From contig NZ_JAQTUH010000008.1 in NCBI RefSeq assembly GCF_028710345.1, positions 60,570 to 124,569 on the forward strand: 64,000 bases of DNA. Reading direction: 5' to 3'. A program made the translations under genes and the position numbers. The notes beneath the pieces are model-generated. The model saw only the letters and a list, made by a program, of their open reading frames with translations. It did no database searches and had not been told where the DNA came from. Below are positions 26,311 to 34,813 of this stretch, one piece after another. Numbering within the stretch: position 1 is the first letter of the stretch; each line of letters begins with the position of its first letter. This DNA is from Sulfuricurvum sp. Its GTDB lineage: Bacteria > Campylobacterota > Campylobacteria > Campylobacterales > Sulfurimonadaceae.

Positions 26311-27232
26311 GCAGTTCCTTTGATTCAAAATGTTTTTCTAAATATTCGTTCATAACGCCATCCATCGGAGCATTAAAAGAGAGTGGCTCACCACTGGTTG
26401 GATGGGTTAAATAGAGCATATAGGCATGGAGCAAAATATGTTCCACCTTAGCATCTTTTTGGTGGCTTCCATAGAGGTGATCTCCTAGGATATGACGGCT
26501 GATAGATTCGAGGTGGACGCGAATCTGATGGGTTCTTCCGGTAAAGAGTTTACAGACAATCAGCTCACTTGTTTCATCGAGAGAGGAGGCAAGTTTTCGA
26601 AACATTGTCTTGGCATTTTTACCTGTTTCTACGACCGCCATTTTGAGACGGTTTTGGGCACTTCGTCCGATTGGTTTATCGATCAGCGTCTCTTCCTCTT
26701 TGAGTGGCGGGGTGATGACTGCAAGATAGTAACGCCCCATACTTTTATCTTGTAACTGCAACGAAAGTGCTTCGTGAGCTATGTTGTTTTTAGCGACAAC
26801 CATCACACCGCTGGTTCCTCGGTCGAGCCGATGGACGATACCATGTCGCTCTTCACCACTGAGTGTTGAGAGGGTGATTCCGCGTGTTTTGAGCCAATCG
26901 ACGAGAGTGGGCTCTTTGACGCTGGGTGCTGGGTGGACGGTGAGGGAACTGGGTTTGTTGATTACCATGATATCATCGTCTTCGAACAGCACTTCAACAT
27001 CAAAATCGATCACATGTGCAGGGGTTGATTTGGCTTCGGGGAAGATGATCGTCACACTCTGATTGGGCTTGAGCTTTAATCCTGCTTTGGCAGTGGGCTT
27101 TCCATCAACGTTTATCGCATGTTGTTCAATCAATTGGGCAATCTGGTTGCGGGTTTGAGTGAGCATCTGAGTTAAAAAAAGATCCAATCGGATTGCTTCT
27201 TCAACAAGAAAGGTTACATTTTCGCGTTGCAT
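26264..27232 (-). CDS. rluD: RluD-family 23S rRNA pseudouridine synthase
   Basis: The roughly 322-residue protein has an N-terminal S4 RNA-binding domain (RLDLFLTQMLTQTRNQIAQL) and the pseudouridine synthase core with catalytic Asp in HRLDRGTSGVMVVAKN, plus GRTHQIRVHLESI. It isomerises uridines in 23S rRNA; the exact positions may differ from E. coli RluD. An in-frame TTG lies one codon upstream; the ATG at 27232 with GGAG is preferred. It is divergent from rodA, with a short shared control region. Confidence 0.92.
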   Translation of the reverse strand: MQRENVTFLVEEAIRLDLFLTQMLTQTRNQIAQLIEQHAINVDGKPTAKAGLKLKPNQSVTIIFPEAKSTPAHVIDFDVEVLFEDDDIMVINKPSSLTVHPAPSVKEPTLVDWLKTRGITLSTLSGEERHGIVHRLDRGTSGVMVVAKNNIAHEALSLQLQDKSMGRYYLAVITPPLKEEETLIDKPIGRSAQNRLKMAVVETGKNAKTMFRKLASSLDETSELIVCKLFTGRTHQIRVHLESISRHILGDHLYGSHQKDAKVEHILLHAYMLYLTHPTSGEPLSFNAPMDGVMNEYLEKHFESKELHATLSNLRFEHLFSA

Positions 27233-27259
27233 CAATCTCCTTGGTGGAATGGTGGGGTT

Positions 27260-28417
27260 ATGCTACAATTTCATATTAAAAATAAAATTTATACCGAATG
27301 GATTAATTTGCTTAATATTGATCGGCGAATTCTAGCACATTTTGACTATGTAACCCTTATGCTGATTATCCCAATCGTTTTTTTATCGGGTTGGTTGATT
27401 TATGAGATTCATCCTGTGCTTGGGCAAAAACATTTGACCTATGTGAGTGTTGGTTTCGGCGTTTTTGTTACCCTTTTTCTTTTGCCGATACGACGAATGT
27501 TTTGGATGATTCCGATATTTTATTGGGGAAGTATAATCCTTTTGGTCGCAGTTGAATTTATCGGTCATTCCCGTTTAGGAGCAAAACGGTGGATTGAAAT
27601 ACCGTTTATCCATTTTACTCTCCAACCCTCCGAGCTACTAAAACCTGCATTTGTATTGATGTTAGCGTATCTCATCCATCGAAACCCCCCACCACATGAT
27701 GGCTACAGAATAAAAGATTTTATGAAACTCTCTTTTTTTATTGTTTTGCCGTTTTTATTGATTGCTAAAGAACCCGATTTGGGTACAGCTACCGTTTTGG
27801 TATTGCTTGGATTTGGTATCTTATTTATCGTTGGGGTGCATTGGAAAGTTTGGGTAGGCTTAAGCGTTGCATTTGTCATCTCTCTCCCACTGATTTACTC
27901 TAATCTTCATGACTACCAAAAACAACGTTTGACCGATTTTGTCGGTGAAAAATCGAGTTACCACGTAGAACAGTCGATTATCGCGATTGGCTCAGGAGGT
28001 TTCTTTGGTAAAGCAAAAGAGGATGCGACTCAAACGCAAATGAAGTTTCTCCCTATCGCCTCAAGTGACTTTATCTTTGCCTATGTGGTGGAGCGTTTCG
28101 GATTTTTTGGAGCATTTGTTTTAATTTCTCTATATGCAGCTTTAATTGTCCATTTGCTATTTCTCTCGACATGGACAACCGATTATTACACCAAGGTGGT
28201 CTCAGGTGGTCTCTCACTGCTCGTTTTTATCTATATGAGTGTCAATATCGCCATGACAATGGGACTCGCCCCCGTCGTCGGTGTCCCTTTGCCTATGTTT
28301 AGCTATGGGGGGAGCAGTTTTGTCAACTTTATGGTTCTTTTTGCCGTAATGGAAAACTTAATTGCCTACCGTTTCCGTTATCTTTATGATAATGTTGGTA
28401 AAAAAAGCTTCGTCTAA
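27260..28417 (+). CDS. rodA: Rod-shape SEDS glycosyltransferase RodA (MrdB)
   Basis: The 385-residue integral membrane protein has about ten segments and SEDS-family motifs: KRWIEIPFIHFTLQPSEL, KEPDLGTATVLVLLG, and the C-terminal FSYGGSSFVNFMVLFAVMEN. SEDS proteins polymerise lipid II glycan strands; RodA acts in cell elongation with a class B PBP. An earlier in-frame ATG at 27227 would overlap rluD, so the start at 27260 (MLQFHIKNK) after GGTGGGG is preferred. The tRNA gene that hosts the mobile element follows 36 bases downstream. Confidence 0.9.
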   Translation: MLQFHIKNKIYTEWINLLNIDRRILAHFDYVTLMLIIPIVFLSGWLIYEIHPVLGQKHLTYVSVGFGVFVTLFLLPIRRMFWMIPIFYWGSIILLVAVEFIGHSRLGAKRWIEIPFIHFTLQPSELLKPAFVLMLAYLIHRNPPPHDGYRIKDFMKLSFFIVLPFLLIAKEPDLGTATVLVLLGFGILFIVGVHWKVWVGLSVAFVISLPLIYSNLHDYQKQRLTDFVGEKSSYHVEQSIIAIGSGGFFGKAKEDATQTQMKFLPIASSDFIFAYVVERFGFFGAFVLISLYAALIVHLLFLSTWTTDYYTKVVSGGLSLLVFIYMSVNIAMTMGLAPVVGVPLPMFSYGGSSFVNFMVLFAVMENLIAYRFRYLYDNVGKKSFV

Positions 28418-28453
28418 TCTAAGAGCGTTTATAATTGCGCTCCACTTCGTAAC

Positions 28454-28529
28454 GGGTCAATAGTTCAGTGGTTAGAGCCCTCCGCTCATAACGGAGTTGT
28501 CCCAGGTTCAAGTCCTGGTTGACCCACCA
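28454..28529 (+). tRNA. tRNA with CAT anticodon (Ile2 or elongator Met)
   Basis: The 76-base cloverleaf has acceptor GGGTCAA/TTGACCC, anticodon stem CTCCG/CGGAG, 7-base loop 28485-28491 with anticodon CAT (28487-28489), T arm with GGTTCAAGTCC, and an encoded CCA. G1-C72 and the absence of three GC pairs in the anticodon stem rule out initiator Met. The D loop AGTGGTTAGAGC looks like lysidine-modified tRNA-Ile2, but elongator Met cannot be excluded. It is the integration site of the element that follows. Confidence 0.9.
28485..28529 (+). repeat. attL: tRNA half of 45-bp direct repeat
   Basis: The 45 bases from the first anticodon-loop base through the CCA are repeated exactly at 36053-36097. 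The tRNA gene is whole on this side, so the element replaced its 3' half with an identical copy on insertion, as tyrosine integrases often do. Confidence 0.9.
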
Positions 28530-28598
28530 CCTTCAAAACTCACAATCACCGCACTTTCAAGAGATTTAAAAGCATAAACTTTACATTGATATTTTCAT

Positions 28599-28619
28599 GG
28601 GGTAACCGCAAGGGTAACC
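28599..28619 (+). promoter_or_regulatory. Left-end GGGGTAACC repeats, 12 bp apart
   Basis: GGGGTAACC (28599-28607) and AGGGTAACC (28611-28619) are in the same orientation with a 12-base offset, 70 bases inside attL. The right end has the same pair at the same offset. Two more copies flank the HTH gene start: GGGGTAACCC at 28790-28799 and an inverted copy at 28813-28822. They are likely binding sites for the integrase arm domain or the HTH protein. Confidence 0.7.
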
Positions 28620-28635
28620 TTTGATTAGCCATTTT

Positions 28636-28812
28636 TTATCTTATAACGGCATGATTTTCTAATAGAGCATATATTTTTTCTAGGTCATAATATACGAAGC
28701 CACCCAGTTTAGAATAGGGTAACTCACCTCTTATTCGCTTTTTTGCTTGCGTTTTTTGTTTAATCGCGAACATTTCCTCAAGTTGTTTCGGGGTAACCCA
28801 TCTATTATTCAT
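28636..28812 (-). CDS. Small HTH protein, excisionase/AlpA-like
   Basis: The 58-residue protein reads MNNRWVTPKQLEEMFAIKQ at its start and continues with a short wing (LPYSKLGGFVYYDLEKI), the HTH_17/MerR-like fold of phage and element excisionases. It would bend or bind DNA at the element ends and may repress itself, since GGGGTAACC copies sit on both sides of its ATG. A longer reading from 28833 exists, but its start overlaps the previous stop and AAGGG fits the ATG at 28812. No catalytic residues are expected. The function is inferred from fold and place. Confidence 0.78.
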   Translation of the reverse strand: MNNRWVTPKQLEEMFAIKQKTQAKKRIRGELPYSKLGGFVYYDLEKIYALLENHAVIR

Positions 28813-28822
28813 GGGGTTACCC

Positions 28823-30127
28823 TTAAAACACATCTGGAATCAGTTTCCGCCGTTCCAACTCTTTAGTAAGCAATGCATGACGATGATCCAGTTCATCATA
28901 CAAGGGTGTACCCATAGGTGTATCACTTATCTCTTTTGACAACTTTTCATCCAGATTCCATAATCCTTCGTCACTGTACAATTTGAGATCATCATCAAAT
29001 GTCGGTTGCACCGTATGCTCCTCATGTATATTTTTAATGTTCTGTCTAAGATCAAATTCCGTTTTTGCTTTTTGAAGCACATCAAGGAAGAAAAGCAAGG
29101 TAGGGTCATTCTTATGAACCAGTAGCCGTGTAATGACTTTTTTAATCGATTTCTCTGCATCTTGAAGTGAGTATCGGAAGCTGATACGCTCAATCTTTTC
29201 TAACGGAGTATCTACTTGCATAAATTCAAGTATTGAGTAGTTCTCTTTGATATATTCCCAAATAGGCAATATGTCAGCACGTTTTCGATTAGGAGAGTTC
29301 AATTGCTTCTCACTGATACTTTCGGTGTCGATAAGCTTGATAAGGTCACACGAGCTTTTAAATAGACTCTCAGCACGTATAAGAGCATCATCGATAGTAT
29401 CAATTCCGAATGTCTTTAAATATTCACGATGTAATTCAAACTCGACATTGAATATCGGTTCCTGTAAATCCATCCCGTTTACTCCGAAATGGTTGTGCAT
29501 GATCTCCCGTTTGATCTGTGACGCGGTTGTCAGCTCTTTATGCTTGTTGTAGATACGAAGCAAAAACGGTTTTTTACCGACATAGTACGTCTCTAACTCA
29601 TACCCGCTTGATCGTTCTCCGATGTTGGCAGAGTGGCTTTGCTTCTTAGAGAGGATCATCTCTTTACGTAGATAGCTGAAATCGTGTTGGATGAACATAT
29701 TAAGATCGATCCGTGTCACGGGGAACACTCTCATAGTGAACTCACCCAAGAATTTCCTATTAACGTACTCTATAAGCGATTTTAAGCCCAAAGTATAGAT
29801 TCCAACAGCATTGAGCTGTATTCGTATGTTGTGAATGTTCATAGCCTTCTCAGGGTCTTTAAAACCTGATCGAAAGAAGTCATGATTGAACCAATGAAAT
29901 CCGTCTCTTCCCATTCCGCTGTAAACCACATCGATCCCGTTTATATTTACGATGATGTCATTATCAGCGTACTGATAGTTAAGAGATTTAAAATAGGCTT
30001 TCTTATCTTCGATCTGATTAATGATGTCCTCATATAACCGATTATAGAAAGCACCGCTTTGTGCAAAGTAATATAGTGCATCAATACCGCTTGCAAAGGG
30101 TATATTTTTGACATGACTATCTTGCAT
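28823..30127 (-). CDS. Rep_trans/NicK-like replication initiator or relaxase
   Basis: The 434-residue product resembles the Rep_trans group (PF02486; phage and ICE replication initiators such as NicK). It has a TRIDLNMFI strand (R139, D141), TYYVGKKPFLLRIYNKHKE (180-198) with candidate nicking tyrosine Y193 in LRIYNK, and an EFELHRE strand near 229-235. Such proteins nick one strand and start rolling-circle replication or transfer. A structured GC-rich segment upstream would be its origin. The C-terminal 180 residues are helical and unassigned. The HTH gene starts next to its stop. The assignment is by motif only, with no search behind it. Confidence 0.65.
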   Translation of the reverse strand: MQDSHVKNIPFASGIDALYYFAQSGAFYNRLYEDIINQIEDKKAYFKSLNYQYADNDIIVNINGIDVVYSGMGRDGFHWFNHDFFRSGFKDPEKAMNIHNIRIQLNAVGIYTLGLKSLIEYVNRKFLGEFTMRVFPVTRIDLNMFIQHDFSYLRKEMILSKKQSHSANIGERSSGYELETYYVGKKPFLLRIYNKHKELTTASQIKREIMHNHFGVNGMDLQEPIFNVEFELHREYLKTFGIDTIDDALIRAESLFKSSCDLIKLIDTESISEKQLNSPNRKRADILPIWEYIKENYSILEFMQVDTPLEKIERISFRYSLQDAEKSIKKVITRLLVHKNDPTLLFFLDVLQKAKTEFDLRQNIKNIHEEHTVQPTFDDDLKLYSDEGLWNLDEKLSKEISDTPMGTPLYDELDHRHALLTKELERRKLIPDVF

Positions 30128-30204
30128 AGGTTTTTCCTTTCGACGATAAACGTCACTTTTTATTTATGAAATCAAGAGAGGGAGAAATGTTTTATGACTT
30201 ATGT

Positions 30205-30307
30205 CAGGGGGTGTTACTAGAACCCCCTGAGTTAATGCGCACAGCTAACGGCATCGAGCCATACGGGGGCATAGCCCCAAGATTGGCTCAAAGCCTACGT
30301 ATGCGCA
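30205..30307. other. GC-rich hairpin cluster, candidate origin (dso or oriT)
   Basis: Between the initiator gene and the small OB-like gene lie two strong hairpins in AT-rich surroundings. CAGGGGGT (30205-30212) pairs with ACCCCCTG (30222-30229). GAGCCA (30256-30261) pairs with TGGCTC (30284-30289) around an inner GGGGC-ATA-GCCCC (30266-30278). ATGCGCA occurs at 30235 and 30301, bracketing the second hairpin. No protein-coding frame here is convincing. The place fits the nick site of a rolling-circle element. Confidence 0.6.
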
Positions 30308-30310
30308 GAA

Positions 30311-30568
30311 TTAGATACCGTAAAAGATGGCTTTGCCTACGGTGGCAACGTCTACTTCAACGATTTCGTTTTCTTTGCCTTTGTAGAGGGCTACTTTGGA
30401 AGAGGGGATAGAGAGATCAATCAGCTCTTTACGTGAGTCACCGTTTTTAAGAGGTATCTCTAAGAGCAACTGTATTTTATTTTTACCACGTACAACTTCA
30501 CCCGTTTCTTTGTTGGTGAAATCATTCGAAGTGTAGACATTAAGAAGGGTTCCAGATAATTTGATCAT
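30311..30568 (-). CDS. Small OB-like single-strand DNA-binding protein (putative)
   Basis: The 85-residue, beta-rich product starts MIKLSGTLLNVYTSND and alternates hydrophobic and charged strands (KIQLLLEIPLKNG, ENEIVEVDVATVGKA), like small phage or plasmid ssDNA-binding proteins (gene V or helix-destabilising type). Those are usually encoded beside rolling-circle initiators, as here. An in-frame TTG at 30574 is less likely than the ATG at 30568, which has AAAGGA upstream. The fold is inferred from pattern and context; I see no decisive motif. Confidence 0.6.
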   Translation of the reverse strand: MIKLSGTLLNVYTSNDFTNKETGEVVRGKNKIQLLLEIPLKNGDSRKELIDLSIPSSKVALYKGKENEIVEVDVATVGKAIFYGI

Positions 30569-30702
30569 AGTCAAATCCTTTTATTGATTTTTGGATTTAA
30601 CAAAAGCGCTTTTGCCGTTGTTGGGTGTCATCCTTGACAACGACATTTTAGAGCTTAAGGAAATTTAAGGCTAGGTTTTTTTTCCCTGAAAATCAGGAAA
30701 AT

Positions 30703-31716
30703 TTAGTTGGTGAAGAACATGGAATTGAGAAGGGCACGATTTGAGTTATATTGTTTGTCTCTGTCTTTAATTGAATCATAGTACTTGTCTGGATTGAATA
30801 AACCTTGAAATTTGGTTCTTTTATTTTTGCCTTCCAGTGCCAGAATAGGGGAATTATAGTAATACATTTTTACATAGAAGTCTTTTGCTTTCGAAGCATC
30901 AAAAGTAAATTTTTCGGTTTTACTGAAAGGGAGTAAAAGTGTCAGGATACTTTTTTTCAATGCTGATTTATTGATTTGTTCAGCTCTAAACCAATAAATC
31001 CAGAACGGATAGTTATATAGCTTTATGGCAATAGACTTTAAAATCATTTGAGGTGTTAAACGGTAACCCCAAAAATAATCTGATAGTGAAGCAAGAAAAT
31101 CAAAGTCTTCGAAGTTTTCAATATAATTAGCGACTTCAGGCGAATGTTTTTTTAAATCATCTCGAAAAGAATAAAATGAGAATTGTTTGTTGCCATCCTC
31201 ATCTGTAAAAAATTCTTCGTGAGGATCATCTTCTGGTCTTACATCGAATTCTTCAGGTTTACTGTAATCATTCCTATGAAATTGAACGAGCGCTAATTTT
31301 TCTATCGTTAGTTCATCATTTTTCAAAAAGGATTGAAATATTGAGAGAGTAATCAATGTACGTTTTACCATTGTTAGATCACGTAATGAGGAATAGACGG
31401 TTAGAGAATCTTTCAATGAGTTAATAAGTGGAATGATATTTTTCCGATCTTTTTCTAAACGCCGAATGGTGATCCATCTAGGATCGTCGGAAAGTTCTTT
31501 TTCTTTCAAATCAGATATAGCCATTAATCCCATAAACAAAACTCTAAATGATGAGTCAAATAAACTATGATCTTTATATGAGGCTTGAAGAAAAAGTACT
31601 ATATCTTCGATATTTTCATGTTTATGAAGTATATCGATTGCTTTTTGCTTGTGTTTATCATCTAAGGGGTGACAATTAATATAGGTTATAAGATTAGTAA
31701 TTAGTTCTTTGTGCAT
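30703..31716 (-). CDS. Unknown 337-residue protein downstream of NACHT gene
   Basis: I do not recognise this protein. It is helical and charged, with an acidic middle (EFDVRPEDDPHEEFFTDEDG near residues 158-177) and aromatic-rich C-terminal parts (YNYPFWIYWF, KMYYYNSPIL). There is no signal peptide, membrane segment or nuclease motif. It follows the NACHT gene on the same strand after 54 bases, so it is probably co-expressed and could be a sensor, effector or regulator of the NACHT protein. Low GC matches the element cargo. The gap between this gene and the OB-like gene (30569-30702) holds no clear ORF. Confidence 0.7.
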   Translation of the reverse strand: MHKELITNLITYINCHPLDDKHKQKAIDILHKHENIEDIVLFLQASYKDHSLFDSSFRVLFMGLMAISDLKEKELSDDPRWITIRRLEKDRKNIIPLINSLKDSLTVYSSLRDLTMVKRTLITLSIFQSFLKNDELTIEKLALVQFHRNDYSKPEEFDVRPEDDPHEEFFTDEDGNKQFSFYSFRDDLKKHSPEVANYIENFEDFDFLASLSDYFWGYRLTPQMILKSIAIKLYNYPFWIYWFRAEQINKSALKKSILTLLLPFSKTEKFTFDASKAKDFYVKMYYYNSPILALEGKNKRTKFQGLFNPDKYYDSIKDRDKQYNSNRALLNSMFFTN

Positions 31717-31770
31717 TATTTTACAGAAAAAGTTGAGTATGTGTATTTAACTAATAAAAAATGAAAGATA

Positions 31771-33504
31771 TTAAAATAATTCATCGCTGATATATTGTTC
31801 CTGCGCTAAAAAAGCAGTATTTCTTTCATAAATTTCTATTAAAGTATTTAGATGTTTTAAAATTTCCATTTCGATCTGAGGACAGTTCAACTGATTGCCA
31901 TTTATTACATAATCTTTGTATTCTTTAATATTGATGAAATTAGCTTGAAGTGTTTCCATATACTCAGCTGAACAATCAGCAAATTTTTGATTTATGTACA
32001 TCGAAATTTGTTCATAGAGTAAATTATTCTGTAAAGCTCTATGTGTCACTTGCATACCTACAAATTTTTGCTCGTGGAATATGACAGTTATTTCTTCTTT
32101 ATTAAGTATGTCATAAACTGAAACTTTTTTAAAATCATAAATATTATTTACCAAAAATTCTTTAAATATATCCTCCATTTGTGGGTTAAAAATATATCTG
32201 ATATATCGATTTCTATCGATTTCACTTAAAAAATTAAGTTGCTGTCGCCATGTTTTATGATTTTGAAGTAAAAAAACATAAGCTTTTTTAGCAGTTGTTT
32301 CATCTCTATGTTTGATGAAGCTTGAACTATAGTATTCTTGTATACTTTTATGCAAAAACTGAAATACCATTCCATCTTGAATGATTAAATTTGTTATTTT
32401 CAAAATATCTTCAACAACATCAGATGTTTCTACATCTAACTTCAAAAGTGATATAGACTTAAAAAAATAGTCATTTAATTCGCGCGAATCAAAGAGTAAA
32501 ATATCTTCTTTTGCTGTAAAAAAACAAAATGCTTCAAAAATATCTTGGAGTTGAATATCATTTAAATTACTTTTTCTTTCTCTTTTATAACCAGCTTTTG
32601 TATTATCATGTCTTGCTAACAAAATTTCAAAAAGCTTTTGATAAAAATCCGAAAATTGGGTTGGAATGACTTGACTTACTCTATAGTTAAAAATTAATAA
32701 TGTAATTAAAAGAGGTGAATATAGTAACGAAATTATTTCACTACTACTATTTTTTATTTTCTGGATAAGTTCAAATGGCTCATATTCAGCATCAACTATT
32801 TTAAGAATAAATCCCTCTAAATCTGTAATTTCTGAAATCTTAAATACATCAAAAGAAGATGATTTTTGAAGTTCTGAATTTGGTCTTGATGTTGCAATAA
32901 CTCGTGCACTAGAATATTGAAGAGTGAAAAACTCCAATTGATGAATAATATCAGGGACATATTTTGAAGGCAATTCATCAAAACCATCTAAATAAAAAGT
33001 GAATTTTCCACTTAATAGTAACTCATTTCTCGTATGTGGTTCATCTGAGAAACCGTATGAATTTAATACTGCATCAATTGAATCTAAGAGTATGCCAGTT
33101 TTAATTTTTCGACATTCAATAAAAATTGGTATTTGGTTGTTTACTGTAAATTCTGTTAATGCTAAATACCTTAAAAAAATTGATTTACCCTGCCCAACAT
33201 TTCCTTCAATGACAATTGGATTATTCGATTTAAAATCACTATAGGTATCGACCGCAAAAGGTGACTTGTTAATTATTATCTGTGCAGGATAGTAAAAATC
33301 AAAAAGACTAACCGCTTTGTCATACTGCCATATCGTTTTAACATATTGTATTTTTGAAATTTTATCTACGATATTTTTTTCTACTTCATAACGATTATAT
33401 TTATCTTTAAGATTTTTTAACAATGGATCTAAAAGCGTAAGCGTTTTTTTAACTCCCTCTGTTATAAGTGCAGATAAGGCGATGCTTGTAACAGTAGGCT
33501 CCAT
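31771..33504 (-). CDS. NACHT-domain STAND NTPase (putative anti-phage)
   Basis: The 577-residue protein has an N-terminal helical region (1-95), then a NACHT domain: Walker A GNVGQGKS (101-108), Walker B with the NACHT-specific D173-G-F-D176-E177 in YLDGFDELPS, and a sensor-1 segment ARVIATSRPN near 205. The helical module after it includes FLHKSIQEYYSS, and the last 150 residues have no recognised repeats. Bacterial NACHT proteins of this size protect against phage; no separate toxin domain is visible, so the C-terminus may sense or the neighbour may act. The gene is very AT-rich and divergent from the membrane-protein gene at 33629. Confidence 0.88.
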   Translation of the reverse strand: MEPTVTSIALSALITEGVKKTLTLLDPLLKNLKDKYNRYEVEKNIVDKISKIQYVKTIWQYDKAVSLFDFYYPAQIIINKSPFAVDTYSDFKSNNPIVIEGNVGQGKSIFLRYLALTEFTVNNQIPIFIECRKIKTGILLDSIDAVLNSYGFSDEPHTRNELLLSGKFTFYLDGFDELPSKYVPDIIHQLEFFTLQYSSARVIATSRPNSELQKSSSFDVFKISEITDLEGFILKIVDAEYEPFELIQKIKNSSSEIISLLYSPLLITLLIFNYRVSQVIPTQFSDFYQKLFEILLARHDNTKAGYKRERKSNLNDIQLQDIFEAFCFFTAKEDILLFDSRELNDYFFKSISLLKLDVETSDVVEDILKITNLIIQDGMVFQFLHKSIQEYYSSSFIKHRDETTAKKAYVFLLQNHKTWRQQLNFLSEIDRNRYIRYIFNPQMEDIFKEFLVNNIYDFKKVSVYDILNKEEITVIFHEQKFVGMQVTHRALQNNLLYEQISMYINQKFADCSAEYMETLQANFINIKEYKDYVINGNQLNCPQIEMEILKHLNTLIEIYERNTAFLAQEQYISDELF

Positions 33505-33628
33505 TTTCTTCTTCTTTCATTATTTTTATTAGTATCATATCTATAATCAGATACAAATACAAATTAATAGTTTTAATTGCTATAAAATTAGATAATGTTA
33601 TGTACAAATAAAGAAGGTTCTAAAAAAT

Positions 33629-34225
33629 ATGAATGTATATCCAGATCTTGCAAAATATATAATTGCAATTGTGTCCGCATTAATTCTATTATTTCCGTCA
33701 ATACAGCAGCTTTTAAGTCCACCGATGATTTATGATTGGATGATGTATTGTTATTTTACTCTAGCAATAACCTCACTCCTATTAGCTATTCTAGCATTCT
33801 ATCTAACTGTAGCTGACCAGAATGCAAAACCTGAGAGATTACTTGGTCTTGCGAATTGGACAGGTATTTTTTCTTTCATATTCCTAATTGCTTACTTTGC
33901 AAGCAATTTGTATCAGGATAAAACAAGTAAGCCTACGATTGACTCTTTCACTTTACTTCCGTTAAATCCAAAAATAGGTGAAAAAATTTCTTTGCAAGCA
34001 AAGACTACATCAGAGAATAGAGACAATATAGATTTTGAATGGAAATATAATAAGCACGAAGTAGGTAATAAGGAAATCTTGTATTGGAAAATACCATCTA
34101 ATTATAAAATTTATACTATCAATTTATGTATTAAGGATCAACATCTTAATCAGGTTTGTGACAATTTTAAAATTGATATGAGTAATGAAAATAAAAAGGA
34201 GAATAATGAAAGCCACGCCAAATAA
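33629..34225 (+). CDS. Three-segment membrane protein with Ig-like tail
   Basis: The 198-residue protein has hydrophobic segments at about 9-29, 38-62 and 75-93, then a soluble domain (100-185) with an Ig/PKD-like pattern: PTIDSFTLLPLNPKIGEKI, FEWKYNKHEV, and YTINLCIKDQ. I cannot name a family. It is divergent from the NACHT gene and overlaps the next, frameshifted gene by 20 bases, so it forms a two-gene unit with it. A membrane component beside a STAND NTPase could be an effector or anchor; that is speculation. Low GC matches the cargo. Confidence 0.7.
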   Translation: MNVYPDLAKYIIAIVSALILLFPSIQQLLSPPMIYDWMMYCYFTLAITSLLLAILAFYLTVADQNAKPERLLGLANWTGIFSFIFLIAYFASNLYQDKTSKPTIDSFTLLPLNPKIGEKISLQAKTTSENRDNIDFEWKYNKHEVGNKEILYWKIPSNYKIYTINLCIKDQHLNQVCDNFKIDMSNENKKENNESHAK

Positions 34226-34563
34226 ACAGAGAAAATATGGATATATTGGAAAAAATAAAAAGGAATTTTTAGAAGAATATAATGTGAGAGTAAAACTTTC
34301 AAAAAATATTAGTGTATTGCAAAAAGATAAGAAAATTGATTTCGGTAGTAAAGAAATAAGAGTTGTAACTAGATTGGCAATAAATAATAAAAAATATTTC
34401 AAAAGCCTTTCAAACCATCAAATACAGAATGCTCTTCAGGATTTCTCGGCATTTACGATTGAAAGTAAAGCTTCATTTGAACGACCTTGCTGTAGTAAAC
34501 GTCCCGCTAGTTGGCCGTTGTGCAAAAGAGGTTGTTAGTCTTGAGAAATCTATTGAAATCTAA
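34206..34563 (+). pseudogene. Small basic protein gene with probable +1 frameshift
   Basis: The frame opens at ATG 34206 (AGGAG at 34197-34201) and reads MKATPNKQRKYGYIGKNKK. After about residue 87 its tail becomes atypical, rich in Cys, Arg and Trp, ending at 34538. From the AAA at 34467-34469, the neighbouring frame gives a natural continuation, KLHLNDLAVVNVPLVGRC and onward, to TAA at 34561-34563. One extra A in that run explains this. It may be a genuine inactivating mutation or a base-call error. The joined product would be about 118 residues, basic at the N-terminus, with unknown function. It overlaps the membrane-protein gene. Confidence 0.6.
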
Positions 34564-34813
34564 AAACTTTGTCAATCATATTTGAAGCAATTTTACTTCC
34601 TAGAAAATAGTCCATAATCAAATATTTTGTGACAGTATTTGAATAATTATGTTCAATAATATATCACTCATATATAGTATTGATATCGATTTAATGGGAG
34701 TATTGCAGATATAATTGTGTCTATGTGCATAGCATTTCTGTCACAATACCCCTTGAAAGCCCGTAAACACTGGCAAAAAAAGCACTCGGCTTACGTTGTG
34801 TACTTCTTAATTT
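34564..34813. other. Non-coding stretch between cargo and integrase
   Basis: This AT-rich stretch lies between the convergent ends of the frameshifted gene and the integrase gene. A 60-codon plus-strand ORF (34717-34899) overlaps the integrase and has no ribosome site, so I do not call it. I see no RNA gene or strong hairpin. Confidence 0.5.

Noticed and set aside
28454..28529. Initiator methionine tRNA
   Set aside because: G1-C72 is paired and the anticodon stem lacks the three GC pairs, so it is Ile2 or elongator Met.
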